DNA of 64,000 nt from assembly GCA_023898765.1 (NCBI GenBank), contig CP060238.1, forward strand, positions 1,838,430 to 1,902,429, in the 5' to 3' direction. Positions within the stretch are counted from its first letter, which is position 1. Each line of letters starts with the position of its first letter. The notes under the pieces are model-generated. The model was not told where the DNA came from and searched no databases. It saw only the letters and a list, made by a program, of their open reading frames with translations. Below are positions 34,508 through 42,900 of this stretch, one piece after another. The stretch is from Rhodospirillales bacterium. GTDB taxonomy: Bacteria; Pseudomonadota; Alphaproteobacteria; Micavibrionales; Micavibrionaceae. A program made the translations under genes and the position numbers.

Positions 34508-34777
34508 TCAGGCGCCGGAAGCTTTTTTCCCGGCATTGAACCGGCTGTAGAATTTGCCCTCCGGCAAATCGCCGATAGACGCCAGATACCGCATCTCCCT
34601 GGCCGCCAGCAAGGTTTTGTGCGCTTCCGCCTGGCCGTACTGTGTCGCAATATTGATGGCCGTGCGCCCTTGCGGATCGCGCGCATCGACATCCACCCCG
34701 TCCAGAACCAGACGCCGGATGGCATAACAATCACCGCGCCGCGCTGCCCGCCAAAGCACTTCTTCTTTCGTCATCAT
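34508..34777 (-). CDS. Small ankyrin-repeat protein
   Basis: 89 residues with about one and a half ankyrin repeats (LWRAARRGDCYAIRRLVLDGVDVDARDPQGRTAINIATQYG, cited in part: DVDARDPQGRTAINIA). The start overlaps the glmM stop by 4 nt (ATGA), so it is translationally coupled to glmM. Ankyrin repeats are protein-protein interaction modules; the partner is not evident. Such a short single-domain ankyrin protein coupled to glmM is unusual in my experience. Confidence 0.75.
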   Translation of the reverse strand: MMTKEEVLWRAARRGDCYAIRRLVLDGVDVDARDPQGRTAINIATQYGQAEAHKTLLAAREMRYLASIGDLPEGKFYSRFNAGKKASGA

Positions 34778-36132
34778 CCCGCTACCTCTTCAATGACAGC
34801 GCACACATCGCCGACCACCGCTTTGATTTTTGTCATATCTTCCCCTTCCGCCATCACACGGATAAGACTTTCCGTCCCCGAAGGACGCACCAGCAACCGC
34901 CCGTCGTGAACCAGCGTCTCTTCCGCCTTTTTGATCGCCGCTTTCACGGCGTCCTGTTCGAGAGGCTCTCCACCCTGAAAACGGACGTTCTCCAGAATCT
35001 GGGGCAAAGGCGTAAAGACATTGCAAACCTCGCTTGTCGGCCTGCCGGAAAGCCGGACAATCGAGAGAACCTGAAGCGCCGCCAAAAGGCCGTCTCCCGT
35101 CGTCCCGAAATCGGACATGATAATATGACCGGACTGTTCCCCGCCAAGATTGTATCCGCCTTCGCGCATTTTCTCGACCACATAGCGATCCCCTACAGGC
35201 GTGCGGACAAGTTCCAGCCCTTGCGCGCCCAGATAACGCTCCAGCCCCAGATTGGACATGACGGTCGCGACAATCCCGCCGCCCTGCAAAAACCCCTGCT
35301 CTTTCTTCGTAACCGCGAGCAGGCCCATCAGTTGATCTCCGTCAACCTTTTGGCCTTTTTCGTCCACAACGATCAGGCGGTCCGCATCGCCGTCCAGCGC
35401 AATCCCGATATCCGCGCCCTCTTCAACGACGCATGTCTGTAACGCCGCGGTATCCGTCGCGCCGCAGGCCGCATTGATATTGCGCCCGTCGGGACGGTTC
35501 CCCATTTTTATCAGGTCCGCCTCCAGCTCCCACAGCACTTGCGGCGCGACTTTATAGGCCGCGCCGTTGGCGCAATCTATAACGATCTTCATGCCCTCCA
35601 GCGTTTCTCCCTTGGGAAAGCTGCGTTTGATATATTCGATATAGCGCCCCGGCGCATCGTCCAGCCGCGTGGCTTTTCCGATTTTGTCCGGCCCCGGCAA
35701 AAGCGAATCCTGATCCATATCGATAACCGATTCAATTTCCTGTTCCAAAGCGTCGGAGAGCTTGTACCCGTCCAGCCCGAAAAGCTTTATGCCGTTATCC
35801 TGATAAGGGTTGTGCGAAGCGGAAATCATCACCCCGACATCCGCGCGCAATGTCGTGGTCAGGCGCGCCACCGCCGGCGTCGGGATCGGGCCGGTCAAAA
35901 TAACCTCCATCCCCATCGCGACAAAGCCCGCCGCCATGGCCTGCTCCAGCATGTAACCGGACAAACGCGTATCCTTGCCGATCACAGCACGGTTCATCCC
36001 CCTGCCGCCCCTGTTACGCGCGCCCATCACATGCGCCGTGGCCATGGCCACTTTAAGCGCCATGTCCGCCGTCATGGGCGGCTCATTCGCCGTCCCTCTT
36101 ATACCGTCTGTCCCGAAATATTTCCGTGTCAT
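34774..36132 (-). CDS. glmM: Phosphoglucosamine mutase
   Basis: 452 residues. Converts glucosamine-6-phosphate to glucosamine-1-phosphate for peptidoglycan and LPS. The phosphoserine is in MISASHNPYQDNGIK; the metal-binding loop is DGDADR; the C-terminal phosphate loop is RPSGTESLIRVM. The start ATG 36132 lacks a Shine-Dalgarno; TATAAA lies 8 nt upstream. In many alphaproteobacteria glmM follows ftsH; here a plus-strand peptidase gene separates them. Confidence 0.96.
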   Translation of the reverse strand: MTRKYFGTDGIRGTANEPPMTADMALKVAMATAHVMGARNRGGRGMNRAVIGKDTRLSGYMLEQAMAAGFVAMGMEVILTGPIPTPAVARLTTTLRADVGVMISASHNPYQDNGIKLFGLDGYKLSDALEQEIESVIDMDQDSLLPGPDKIGKATRLDDAPGRYIEYIKRSFPKGETLEGMKIVIDCANGAAYKVAPQVLWELEADLIKMGNRPDGRNINAACGATDTAALQTCVVEEGADIGIALDGDADRLIVVDEKGQKVDGDQLMGLLAVTKKEQGFLQGGGIVATVMSNLGLERYLGAQGLELVRTPVGDRYVVEKMREGGYNLGGEQSGHIIMSDFGTTGDGLLAALQVLSIVRLSGRPTSEVCNVFTPLPQILENVRFQGGEPLEQDAVKAAIKKAEETLVHDGRLLVRPSGTESLIRVMAEGEDMTKIKAVVGDVCAVIEEVAG

Positions 36133-36210
36133 AGCAAATGTTTATACCCGCAAACCCGTAAAAAAACAAAGCATTGAGAGGTGGTTTTTGTATTATGTTA
36201 AACTATGTGT

Positions 36211-36216
36211 TATATT
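36211..36216 (+). promoter_or_regulatory. TATATT -10-like element, leaderless geometry
   Basis: TATATT (36211-36216), 6 nt (CCCTCC), then ATG 36223. No Shine-Dalgarno sequence precedes this ATG; the 6 nt are in fact the complement of one. Confidence 0.45.
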
Positions 36217-36222
36217 CCCTCC

Positions 36223-37158
36223 ATGAAAAAGGAATGGAAAAAATATTCACATCCGGATTGGGATTATAAGGACAGTTTTAAAAAAAGCTACTTCCCGGAT
36301 TCCTTCATGGAGAGAATGCACCGGATTCTTTTACCCTACATACAAAATTCCCCACCCTTTTCTAACGACACTCCGGGTTCATGGAATCATCCTGATACAT
36401 TGAGAACAGAAGTGGACTGGGAAACCAGTAAAGAACAAACCCGCTCTGTTCTGGAAAAACTTTTACCAAAATACGCTCAAATTTTCGATCACTCTTTTGC
36501 ATACGGAAACGTAAAAGTAACAGACGTTATCGCAGGACACGGCGGCGGCGGATGCAATGAGAAGGGGATAGATTACAGGAGAGACGGTACCATAAATGAT
36601 GTTATTTATCTAACCCATGAATTTGGTCATTACATTCCCGTACATGTTGGCAGTCTTGACCAACCATCTTTAATCAATGAATGGCAGGCATTTTTTATGC
36701 AATACGCACAACTTCATGCCCTTACAATTGACCATGAATGGGGAGAAGAAATCGCAGAATCTGCCAAGAACCATCAAAAACAAGACCTCTTACTCATGCT
36801 GGGAAGGTTTTCCGATGCCCTTCATGTTCTTTCAAATTTAAAAAATGGAAAAGTTGAAAAACCAGAAAGACAACAGGCTCTTCTTTATACCCAGCAACCG
36901 CACTATCACGGCACAGCATCCTTTATTGGCCTCGCCTTGTTCAATAAATATAAAAATTCTTCACCGGAAGAACAACGGAGAATGCGCACCAGTCTTTTTG
37001 AAACAACAGCAGAAACAAGCTATGAAAGTGTGCTAGGTGATTTTGATTTAATCGGCCCAAGAAAACTGGAATCTACCATACAAGAAGAACTCAACCGAAT
37101 AGGCCTCACCCCACCAACATCTCAGACCTTAAAGCACCGAGGTAACCAACCCTCTTAA
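36223..37158 (+). CDS. Putative zinc metallopeptidase (HEFGH motif)
   Basis: 311 residues from ATG 36223 (ATG 36205 would add six). The motif LTHEFGHYI is an HExxH zinc site, followed about 25 residues later by NEWQAFFMQY, where the Glu could be the third ligand as in M3-type gluzincins. The overall length is about half of M3 oligopeptidases, and the remainder is not recognised. No signal peptide, so cytoplasmic. The DNA is clearly AT-richer than glmM and ftsH on either side, and the gene breaks the usual ftsH-glmM neighbourhood on the opposite strand, suggesting insertion by transfer. Its stop overlaps the ftsH stop by 4 nt. Confidence 0.65.
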   Translation: MKKEWKKYSHPDWDYKDSFKKSYFPDSFMERMHRILLPYIQNSPPFSNDTPGSWNHPDTLRTEVDWETSKEQTRSVLEKLLPKYAQIFDHSFAYGNVKVTDVIAGHGGGGCNEKGIDYRRDGTINDVIYLTHEFGHYIPVHVGSLDQPSLINEWQAFFMQYAQLHALTIDHEWGEEIAESAKNHQKQDLLLMLGRFSDALHVLSNLKNGKVEKPERQQALLYTQQPHYHGTASFIGLALFNKYKNSSPEEQRRMRTSLFETTAETSYESVLGDFDLIGPRKLESTIQEELNRIGLTPPTSQTLKHRGNQPS

Positions 37159-39089
37159 ACCCCCTGCGGCTCGGCGCCGCCGGGCGGCGTGTCTGAAGAC
37201 GGCGCCCCGTCCCCGCTGGAAGGCACGGAAGAGCGGGGGCCTTTCGGCAGGTCTTCCGGTTCGTCGCGAATAATCGGCTCCCCGCGCAGCAGGCCCTTGA
37301 TCTCGTCCCCCGTCAGCATTTCATATTCCAGCAGGGCTTTGGCCAGCGTGTGAAGTTCGTCTATGTTTTCGGTCAGAATTTTTTCCGCCCGCGCATACGC
37401 TTCCTCGACGATCCGCCGGACTTCGGAATCCACAAGCGCCGCCGTATCGTCCGACACGTTCTTGGTCTGCGCCACAGAATGCCCCAGAAAAACCTCTTCC
37501 TGATCGGAGCCGTAATGGAGCGGGCCCATTTTATCGGACATGCCCCATTCCGTCACCATGGAGCGCGCCATGCCGGTAGCCTGCTTGATATCGCTGCTTG
37601 CGCCGGTCGTGACTTTCTCTTTTCCGAAAATCAGTTCTTCGGCAATCCGCCCCCCCATTGTGACCGCAAGATCCGCTTTGAGTTTTGCCAGAGAGAGGGA
37701 AATCCGGTCTCCTTCGGGCAAGCGCATGACCATCCCCAGCGCCCGGCCGCGCGGAATAATGGTGGCCTTGTGAATCGGATCGGATTCAGGCTCATGCAGC
37801 GCGACAATCGCATGCCCGCCTTCATGGTAAGCGGTGAGTTTTTTCTCTTCCTCGCTCATGACCATGGATTTGCGCTCCGCGCCCATCATCACCTTGTCTT
37901 TGGCGTCTTCAAATTCGGATTGCGCGACAACGCGCTTGCCGCGCCGCGCCGCGAGCAGCGCCGCCTCGTTCACCAGATTGGCCAGATCCGCGCCGGAAAA
38001 TCCGGGCGTCCCGCGCGCAATCACGGACGAAGAGACATTCTGCGCGAGCGGCACTTTCTTCATATGCACATCCAGAATCTTTTCGCGGCCCTTGACGTCA
38101 GGCAGCGGCACAACAATCTGGCGGTCAAAGCGTCCGGGCCTGAGCAGCGCGGGGTCCAGCACATCGGGACGGTTGGTCGCCGCAATCAGGATCACCCCTT
38201 CATTGGCTTCAAACCCGTCCATCTCGACCAATAGCTGGTTCAGCGTCTGTTCGCGCTCGTCATTCCCGCCGCCAAGGCCCGCGCCGCGATGACGCCCGAC
38301 CGCGTCGATCTCGTCAATAAAGATAATGCAGGGCGCATTTTTTTTGGCCTGCTCGAACATATCGCGTACACGCGACGCGCCAACCCCGACAAACATCTCG
38401 ACAAAATCGGACCCGGAAATGGTAAAGAAAGGCACTTCGGCCTCCCCCGCCACAGCCCGCGCCGTCAGTGTTTTACCCGTTCCCGGCGGTCCGACCAGCA
38501 AAGCGCCTTTGGGAATTTTCCCGCCCAGACGCTGGAATTTCTGCGGATCTTTCAGGAATTCGACCACTTCCTCCAGTTCCTGCTTGGCTTCCTCAATCCC
38601 GGCCACATCCTCAAAGGTCACCTTGCCGTGCTTTTCCGTGAGAAGGCGCGCGCGGGACTTCCCAAAGCCCATCGCCCCGCCGCCGCCTTTGCCGTTCATC
38701 TGGCGCATAAAGAAAATCCACACCCCGATCAAAAGAAGCATCGGGAACCATGACAGAAGAATGCTAAAAGCGCTCATTTTCTCAGGATCTTCCATCTCCG
38801 CCGCGATCCGTACGCCGGTTCCGTCCAGACGCCCCGCAACATTTTCACCCGTCGGCGCGAGCGTTAAAAATTTCTCCCCGCTGCTGGTGTAATGTCCGGT
38901 AATCTCCTGCCCCTTCACGGTAACATCGGAAATCCGGCCTGCCTTGGCTTCAGCCATAAAATCGCTATAAGCGAGCTTTTCGGCCTTGCCGGAAGGCTGC
39001 ATCTGCGCCCCCTGAAACACATTAAACAGGAAGGCCAGAACCAGACCGATCGCCAGCCAGAACATTAAATTTCGTCCAAATCCATCCAT
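37155..39089 (-). CDS. ftsH: ATP-dependent zinc metalloprotease FtsH
   Basis: 644 residues. Two N-terminal membrane helices flank a periplasmic domain (about 8-24 and 108-126), then the AAA+ module with Walker A GPPGTGKT, IDEIDAVGRHRG and the arginine-finger region RPGRFDRQI, then the M41 protease site AYHEGGHAIVA. It degrades membrane and regulatory proteins. The C-terminal tail is Pro/Ser/Gly-rich. The SRH motif is complete, so an active protease is expected. Confidence 0.97.
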   Translation of the reverse strand: MDGFGRNLMFWLAIGLVLAFLFNVFQGAQMQPSGKAEKLAYSDFMAEAKAGRISDVTVKGQEITGHYTSSGEKFLTLAPTGENVAGRLDGTGVRIAAEMEDPEKMSAFSILLSWFPMLLLIGVWIFFMRQMNGKGGGGAMGFGKSRARLLTEKHGKVTFEDVAGIEEAKQELEEVVEFLKDPQKFQRLGGKIPKGALLVGPPGTGKTLTARAVAGEAEVPFFTISGSDFVEMFVGVGASRVRDMFEQAKKNAPCIIFIDEIDAVGRHRGAGLGGGNDEREQTLNQLLVEMDGFEANEGVILIAATNRPDVLDPALLRPGRFDRQIVVPLPDVKGREKILDVHMKKVPLAQNVSSSVIARGTPGFSGADLANLVNEAALLAARRGKRVVAQSEFEDAKDKVMMGAERKSMVMSEEEKKLTAYHEGGHAIVALHEPESDPIHKATIIPRGRALGMVMRLPEGDRISLSLAKLKADLAVTMGGRIAEELIFGKEKVTTGASSDIKQATGMARSMVTEWGMSDKMGPLHYGSDQEEVFLGHSVAQTKNVSDDTAALVDSEVRRIVEEAYARAEKILTENIDELHTLAKALLEYEMLTGDEIKGLLRGEPIIRDEPEDLPKGPRSSVPSSGDGAPSSDTPPGGAEPQGV

Positions 39090-39209
39090 TTTAAAACCAC
39101 TCTCGTTAAGCTTCCTCCACTGTAGGGAGAAACAGGAAGTTTGTCTATGAAAAGTCGCTCTCAGCCTAGTTTCTACGAGAAAGGCGGCGACATTAAGGCG
39201 CAGAAAGAA

Positions 39210-39881
39210 TCAGGGCGCGCTCTCCTCCAGCGGCGGCGCGGATGAAGGCGGAAGATCCGGCGCCAAAAGAGAGGAGGCCCTGTTCGCTTCCTTCTTCGCC
39301 TCCGCCACCGCTTTTTCGATGGCCCGGCTGGTAAAGGTCATTTTGAAATCATAATCGTAATCTTCCGCCCCCAGCGTCATCGACACGTCCGTTTTGCCGG
39401 ACTGCCAGTCCATACGCATTTTCAAATGGCCGTTATAGACCGCCAGCCCCCAATAATCCGGTTTATCCTTGTAGTAATCATTCGACCAGTCGAGCTTGGT
39501 GCTTGTCATCTCGCCATATCTTTTGTTCAGCCCGACCTGAAAGCGGACGAAATCCTTGACGATCTCCTGCGGATCGGGATAGTCGTCTTTTTGCATATCC
39601 ATAACGACCCGCCAGAGCTTTCCGTCTATAAATTCATAAGAAATCAGGGTTTTGATTCCATTAATCTCATCAATAAAAAACAGCGTGTTTTCAATTTCAT
39701 CAAACAAAACAACGCGCTCGAAATGTTTGACGTCTTCCGGCGTCACCCCCCATATAAAGCCGCGCACATCGCCCCAGGCGCTCATATCCTGCAGGAACTC
39801 GCCCTGAATATTCTCCGTTTCCTGTGCAGCGGCAGGAAAAGAAAGTAAAAGGCCCGCTAAAAAAAGAAGAATGGTTTTCAT
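39210..39881 (-). CDS. Exported protein of unknown function between tilS and ftsH
   Basis: 223 residues from ATG 39881, which overlaps the tilS stop by 4 nt (ATGA); an upstream in-frame start at 39902 would lie inside tilS. Signal peptide: KTILLFLAGLLLSFPAAAQ, cleavage after AAA/AQ near residue 19-20. The mature protein mentions no known motif; it is rich in Asp, Tyr and Trp (WGDVRGFIWGVTPEDVKHFE, YNGHLKMRMDW) and ends in a Pro/Ser-rich tail. Co-transcription with tilS and proximity to pal-cpoB suggest an envelope role (inferred). Confidence 0.78.
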   Translation of the reverse strand: MKTILLFLAGLLLSFPAAAQETENIQGEFLQDMSAWGDVRGFIWGVTPEDVKHFERVVLFDEIENTLFFIDEINGIKTLISYEFIDGKLWRVVMDMQKDDYPDPQEIVKDFVRFQVGLNKRYGEMTSTKLDWSNDYYKDKPDYWGLAVYNGHLKMRMDWQSGKTDVSMTLGAEDYDYDFKMTFTSRAIEKAVAEAKKEANRASSLLAPDLPPSSAPPLEESAP

Positions 39882-40861
39882 TGATGTTCTCTCTCCATCC
39901 ATAATGACGTGTTTTTGTCCCTGATTGCAAACCGCACCCCCCCCAGCGTACAGGGTTTAAAATTCTTGTCCTCCATTATCTTGTCAAATAAAGCCTCAAG
40001 TTTTTCCATACGGGGACCGTATTCCTGCCCGCAGCCCAAATACGCGATCGCCTTTGAAACAACGCGCAAAGAAATTTCTTCCGGCTGCCTGCGAAGCGCC
40101 GGCAGGTCAAACACAAGACGATGTTCGTTTTTATCTTTCAGGCTTTCCTCAAATGCCCTTTCCGCAATTTCCTCCAGCGCCCGGCGCGCGCGGCCGAGCC
40201 TTTGCGCAGTCCGCGCAAGACGTTTTGACGTGAGCCCTTCCGCTTCCAGAACCTCCCGCGCCCCGCGCAGGCGGGGACGCAAATAATCCGGCGAAAGATT
40301 GCTCGGATCCTCCACATAGGAAATGTTGTTTTTACGGCAGACCTCTATCAGATCTTCCTTGCCCGCATTCAACAGAGGCCGGACCAGCGTTAAATCGTCC
40401 TTATAAGGCTGCACGTCCTTCATCCCGGAAAGACCGTCCAGCCCGCTGCCCGCTGCCAGCCGGATTAAAAAAGTTTCCGCCTGATCGTCGCGGTGATGCG
40501 CAATAAAAAGGCAGGAGATATTCTTCTCCCAGCAGTACGTTTCCATTAACCTGTAACGCGCCCGGCGGGCTTCCTCCATGATCCGGTTTTCGGGCTTTTT
40601 CCCTTTCCAGCACAGGATATGCGGCGTGATTTTGGGCCAGTCTTTCACCCGGTCTTTGACCTGCTGCGCTTCTTCAGCACTCTCGCGCCGCAAGCCGTGA
40701 TCGACCGTCAGCGCATGAATTTCCGGCCCGTTTACTTCAGCCGACCAGCATGACAAAAGCCACGCCAGCGCCATGGAATCCGGACCGCCGGAAAGCGCAA
40801 GCGCCACACAGCGCTCCTGCCCGAAACGCTCCAGATTTAAATCCTCAAATGTCAGGCACAT
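39878..40861 (-). CDS. tilS: tRNA(Ile)-lysidine synthase
   Basis: 327 residues. PP-loop ATPase motif ALSGGPDSMALAWLL at about 22-36. It converts C34 of tRNA-Ile(CAU) to lysidine so that AUA codons are read. Other family motifs: HGLRRESAEEAQQV, ARYRLME, and HHRDDQAETFLIRLAAGSG. It is short, lacking most of the C-terminal domain of E. coli TilS, as usual in alphaproteobacteria. It begins 8 nt after cpoB ends. Confidence 0.93.
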   Translation of the reverse strand: MCLTFEDLNLERFGQERCVALALSGGPDSMALAWLLSCWSAEVNGPEIHALTVDHGLRRESAEEAQQVKDRVKDWPKITPHILCWKGKKPENRIMEEARRARYRLMETYCWEKNISCLFIAHHRDDQAETFLIRLAAGSGLDGLSGMKDVQPYKDDLTLVRPLLNAGKEDLIEVCRKNNISYVEDPSNLSPDYLRPRLRGAREVLEAEGLTSKRLARTAQRLGRARRALEEIAERAFEESLKDKNEHRLVFDLPALRRQPEEISLRVVSKAIAYLGCGQEYGPRMEKLEALFDKIMEDKNFKPCTLGGVRFAIRDKNTSLWMEREHQ

Positions 40862-40869
40862 AATTTAAT

Positions 40870-41760
40870 TTAACGGCAATCAAGTTTGTCCGATTCCTGC
40901 TGCGCCCGGCGCAGGACGGGCGTAGGCCCTTTAGGATATTCGGTCTGAAGCTGCCCCAGGGCAATGCAGGCGTCTTTTGTTTTGCCCATCCCCCCAAGAG
41001 ACATGCCCAGCTTTAACAGATTGTCCGCCCCCTTCGGCCCGCCCGGGTATTTCTGGTACGCCTGCGCGAAAACTTTCGCGGCCTTTTCGTACTCGTTGCG
41101 CACATAGTAAGTTTCCCCGAGCCAATAGATCGCATTGGCCGACAAGGCATGATCGGGATACTTTTCCAGAAATACCTCAAACCCCTTTTCCGCAGCGCCG
41201 TAATCCCCGCTCTTCAAATAGGAAAAAGCCTGTTCATATTGCCCCGCCGCACTATCCGCAGGCACCGGCCTGGCCGTCTTCATCCCCACAGCCCCCCGAT
41301 CCATCTCCTGCGCAGGCAAATCCCCCGCACTGTCCGGCTTATTATATGACGTTGTATCCCTCTCCAATGGAGAAAAAGAGGAACGATCCTCCTGCGCCTG
41401 ATAACGCTGCGCAGCTTCCAGATCGTTCAGCCTTGATTGAAGATTCTGCAGATCATAAGATTGCTGCTCGATTTTCCCCGTCATATCCCGAAGCTGCATC
41501 TCCAGTTCCTGAAGCCGGACTTCAACACCGCTTTCAGAGGAGCCCGCCTCGGAACGGATGCCCGGCGGGGGCATCTCCCCCTTATAAACAGCCCTGTTTA
41601 ACGTATCGATTTCATTCTCGACACGATTTAGCCGATTCATAAAATCATCGGACTGCGCAAAAGAAGGCGTGGAAGCAGGAAAAACCGGCAGCACAAAACA
41701 GAAAAAGCACGCAAGCCCAAGCCTGCATGCTAATTCCTGATAAGGATGACTTCTACGAAT
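40870..41760 (-). CDS. cpoB: Cell division coordinator CpoB (YbgF), with a probable ATT start
   Basis: 296 residues from ATT 41760. The periplasmic trimer-forming coiled coil comes first (RLNRVENEIDTLNRA; MQLRDMTGKIEQQSYDLQNL), then TPR repeats (AFSYLKSGDYGAAEKGFEVF; ANAIYWLGETYYVRNEYEKA). It links the Tol-Pal machine to peptidoglycan synthesis. The only standard start, GTG 41694, leaves no basic n-region before the cleavage site. Upstream in frame, 22 further codons give RRSHPYQELACR plus a hydrophobic LGLACFFCFVLPVF, a complete signal peptide ending PSFAQ. No ATG, GTG or TTG occurs there; an upstream TGA closes the frame. GGAG lies 7 nt before ATT 41760. Confidence 0.85.
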   Translation of the reverse strand: MRRSHPYQELACRLGLACFFCFVLPVFPASTPSFAQSDDFMNRLNRVENEIDTLNRAVYKGEMPPPGIRSEAGSSESGVEVRLQELEMQLRDMTGKIEQQSYDLQNLQSRLNDLEAAQRYQAQEDRSSFSPLERDTTSYNKPDSAGDLPAQEMDRGAVGMKTARPVPADSAAGQYEQAFSYLKSGDYGAAEKGFEVFLEKYPDHALSANAIYWLGETYYVRNEYEKAAKVFAQAYQKYPGGPKGADNLLKLGMSLGGMGKTKDACIALGQLQTEYPKGPTPVLRRAQQESDKLDCR

Positions 41761-41764
41761 CGGA

Positions 41765-42295
41765 CTACTCCACGCGGGTCACGCCGCGACGGTTTTGAGC
41801 CCACGATCCCGGATTTGCACCAATCACAGCCGGACGCTCTTTCCCGTAGCTGATTGTGTTAATCCGGATCGGGTCAACGCCCATGGACGTCAGATAGTTC
41901 TTCACGGAAGACGCCCGCCGCTCGCCCAAAGCCAGGTTGTATTCCCGGGTTCCGCGCTCATCCGAGTGGCCTTCAATCGTGACATTCACACTCGGATAAC
42001 GGCCAAGCCACTGTGCCTGTGCATCCAGAACGTCACGGGCCTCCGGCGCCAGATCATACCGGTCATACCCAAAGAAAACACGGTCCCCGACATTGACGAC
42101 CAGATCCTGCTGCGAGCCCGGAACGGCAGAGCTTTCTACCCCTTCGCCGCCGTAGCCTTCCGTGCCGTCCAGAGGACCTTGTGAAACATTTTCGCGCTCA
42201 CCCATAACAAGCGGCTCGACATCCCCCTCCTTATTGGAAGAACAGGCTGTCAAACTCACGGCAAGCAGGGCGATAGATAAAAACCGGATGAGCAT
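41765..42295 (-). CDS. pal: Peptidoglycan-associated lipoprotein Pal
   Basis: 176 residues. Lipobox LTAC with the lipidated Cys at 18, then an Asn/Glu-rich linker, then the OmpA-like domain (VFFGYDRYDLAPEAR; IEGHSDERGTREYNLALGERRA) that binds peptidoglycan. AAGGAG lies 9 nt before the ATG. The family neighbour tolB is not upstream here; instead an AT-rich intergenic region and a divergent small gene follow, so pal is the first gene of pal-cpoB-tilS-orf. Confidence 0.97.
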   Translation of the reverse strand: MLIRFLSIALLAVSLTACSSNKEGDVEPLVMGERENVSQGPLDGTEGYGGEGVESSAVPGSQQDLVVNVGDRVFFGYDRYDLAPEARDVLDAQAQWLGRYPSVNVTIEGHSDERGTREYNLALGERRASSVKNYLTSMGVDPIRINTISYGKERPAVIGANPGSWAQNRRGVTRVE

Positions 42296-42325
42296 GGGGA
42301 AAAACTCCTTAAAAAAATTAATAAA

Positions 42326-42357
42326 AACGAATCTCTTTATAAACGAATCTCTTTATA
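42326..42357. repeat. Two perfect tandem copies of a 16-bp unit upstream of pal
   Basis: AAACGAATCTCTTTAT occurs at 42326-42341 and again at 42342-42357. They lie 31 nt upstream of the pal start, in its probable 5' untranslated or promoter region; TATAAA occurs in each copy on the pal strand. Confidence 0.85.
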
Positions 42358-42561
42358 CTTGATATATCGTTCTTAGTTTTTAGGCATTTCAAATGAGTGT
42401 GACAAGAGGACGTATAAAATTGCCCCTCTTCGTCCACATTTTTGCTTTCCTGAAAGGCAGCCACAACCCCTGAAAACGCATTGTTATATTATTTTTATTA
42501 CATATAAGAAGGCGCTGGCTTAATATCATAAAAGTTGAAAACGTTTAAATTCGCAGCTTTG

Positions 42562-42576
42562 TTAATAATTTTTTAA
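42562..42576 (+). promoter_or_regulatory. CtrA-like box TTAA-N7-TTAA
   Basis: TTAATAATTTTTTAA is a perfect TTAA-N7-TTAA, directly followed by a TATATT (42577-42582). It lies 60 nt before the small gene at 42636. The whole 42296-42635 stretch is non-coding and AT-rich, and would hold the promoters of pal and of the 42636 gene. In such AT-rich DNA the match could be chance. Confidence 0.4.
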
Positions 42577-42635
42577 TATATTTTACGTAAGAATTTCGTT
42601 GTGTTTACGGTGTGTGGAAAATAGGGAGTAAAACA

Positions 42636-42884
42636 ATGGGCAAAATTTTGAATTTTAAGGATATTCCCAAGGAAATATCTCTGGAAGAACGCCGTCAAAA
42701 GGTCGACCGCGTCATGATGGAATTTGTAGAGGATATCCAGAACGAAATCGCCCAGTTGGATCATGCCGAGACGTTTTTGAAACAACCGCTGGCAAAAATG
42801 CAGATGAAAAAGGCCAAAAACCTGCTGATCGACGCCGCCATCCTAAGCTGCAGCGCCATCTCCGAAGAATTCGATAAACATTAG
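42636..42884 (+). CDS. Small hypothetical helical protein
   Basis: 82 residues from ATG 42636, with AGGGAG 7 nt upstream; an in-frame start at 42612 is less likely. No signal or membrane segment. It is mostly helical and charged (ISLEERRQKVDRVMMEFVEDIQNEIAQL), with a final apolar helix (NLLIDAAILSCSAISEEF). A CtrA-like box lies upstream. Family unknown to me. Confidence 0.68.
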   Translation: MGKILNFKDIPKEISLEERRQKVDRVMMEFVEDIQNEIAQLDHAETFLKQPLAKMQMKKAKNLLIDAAILSCSAISEEFDKH

Positions 42885-42900
42885 ACCCGCTTTCCGCGGA

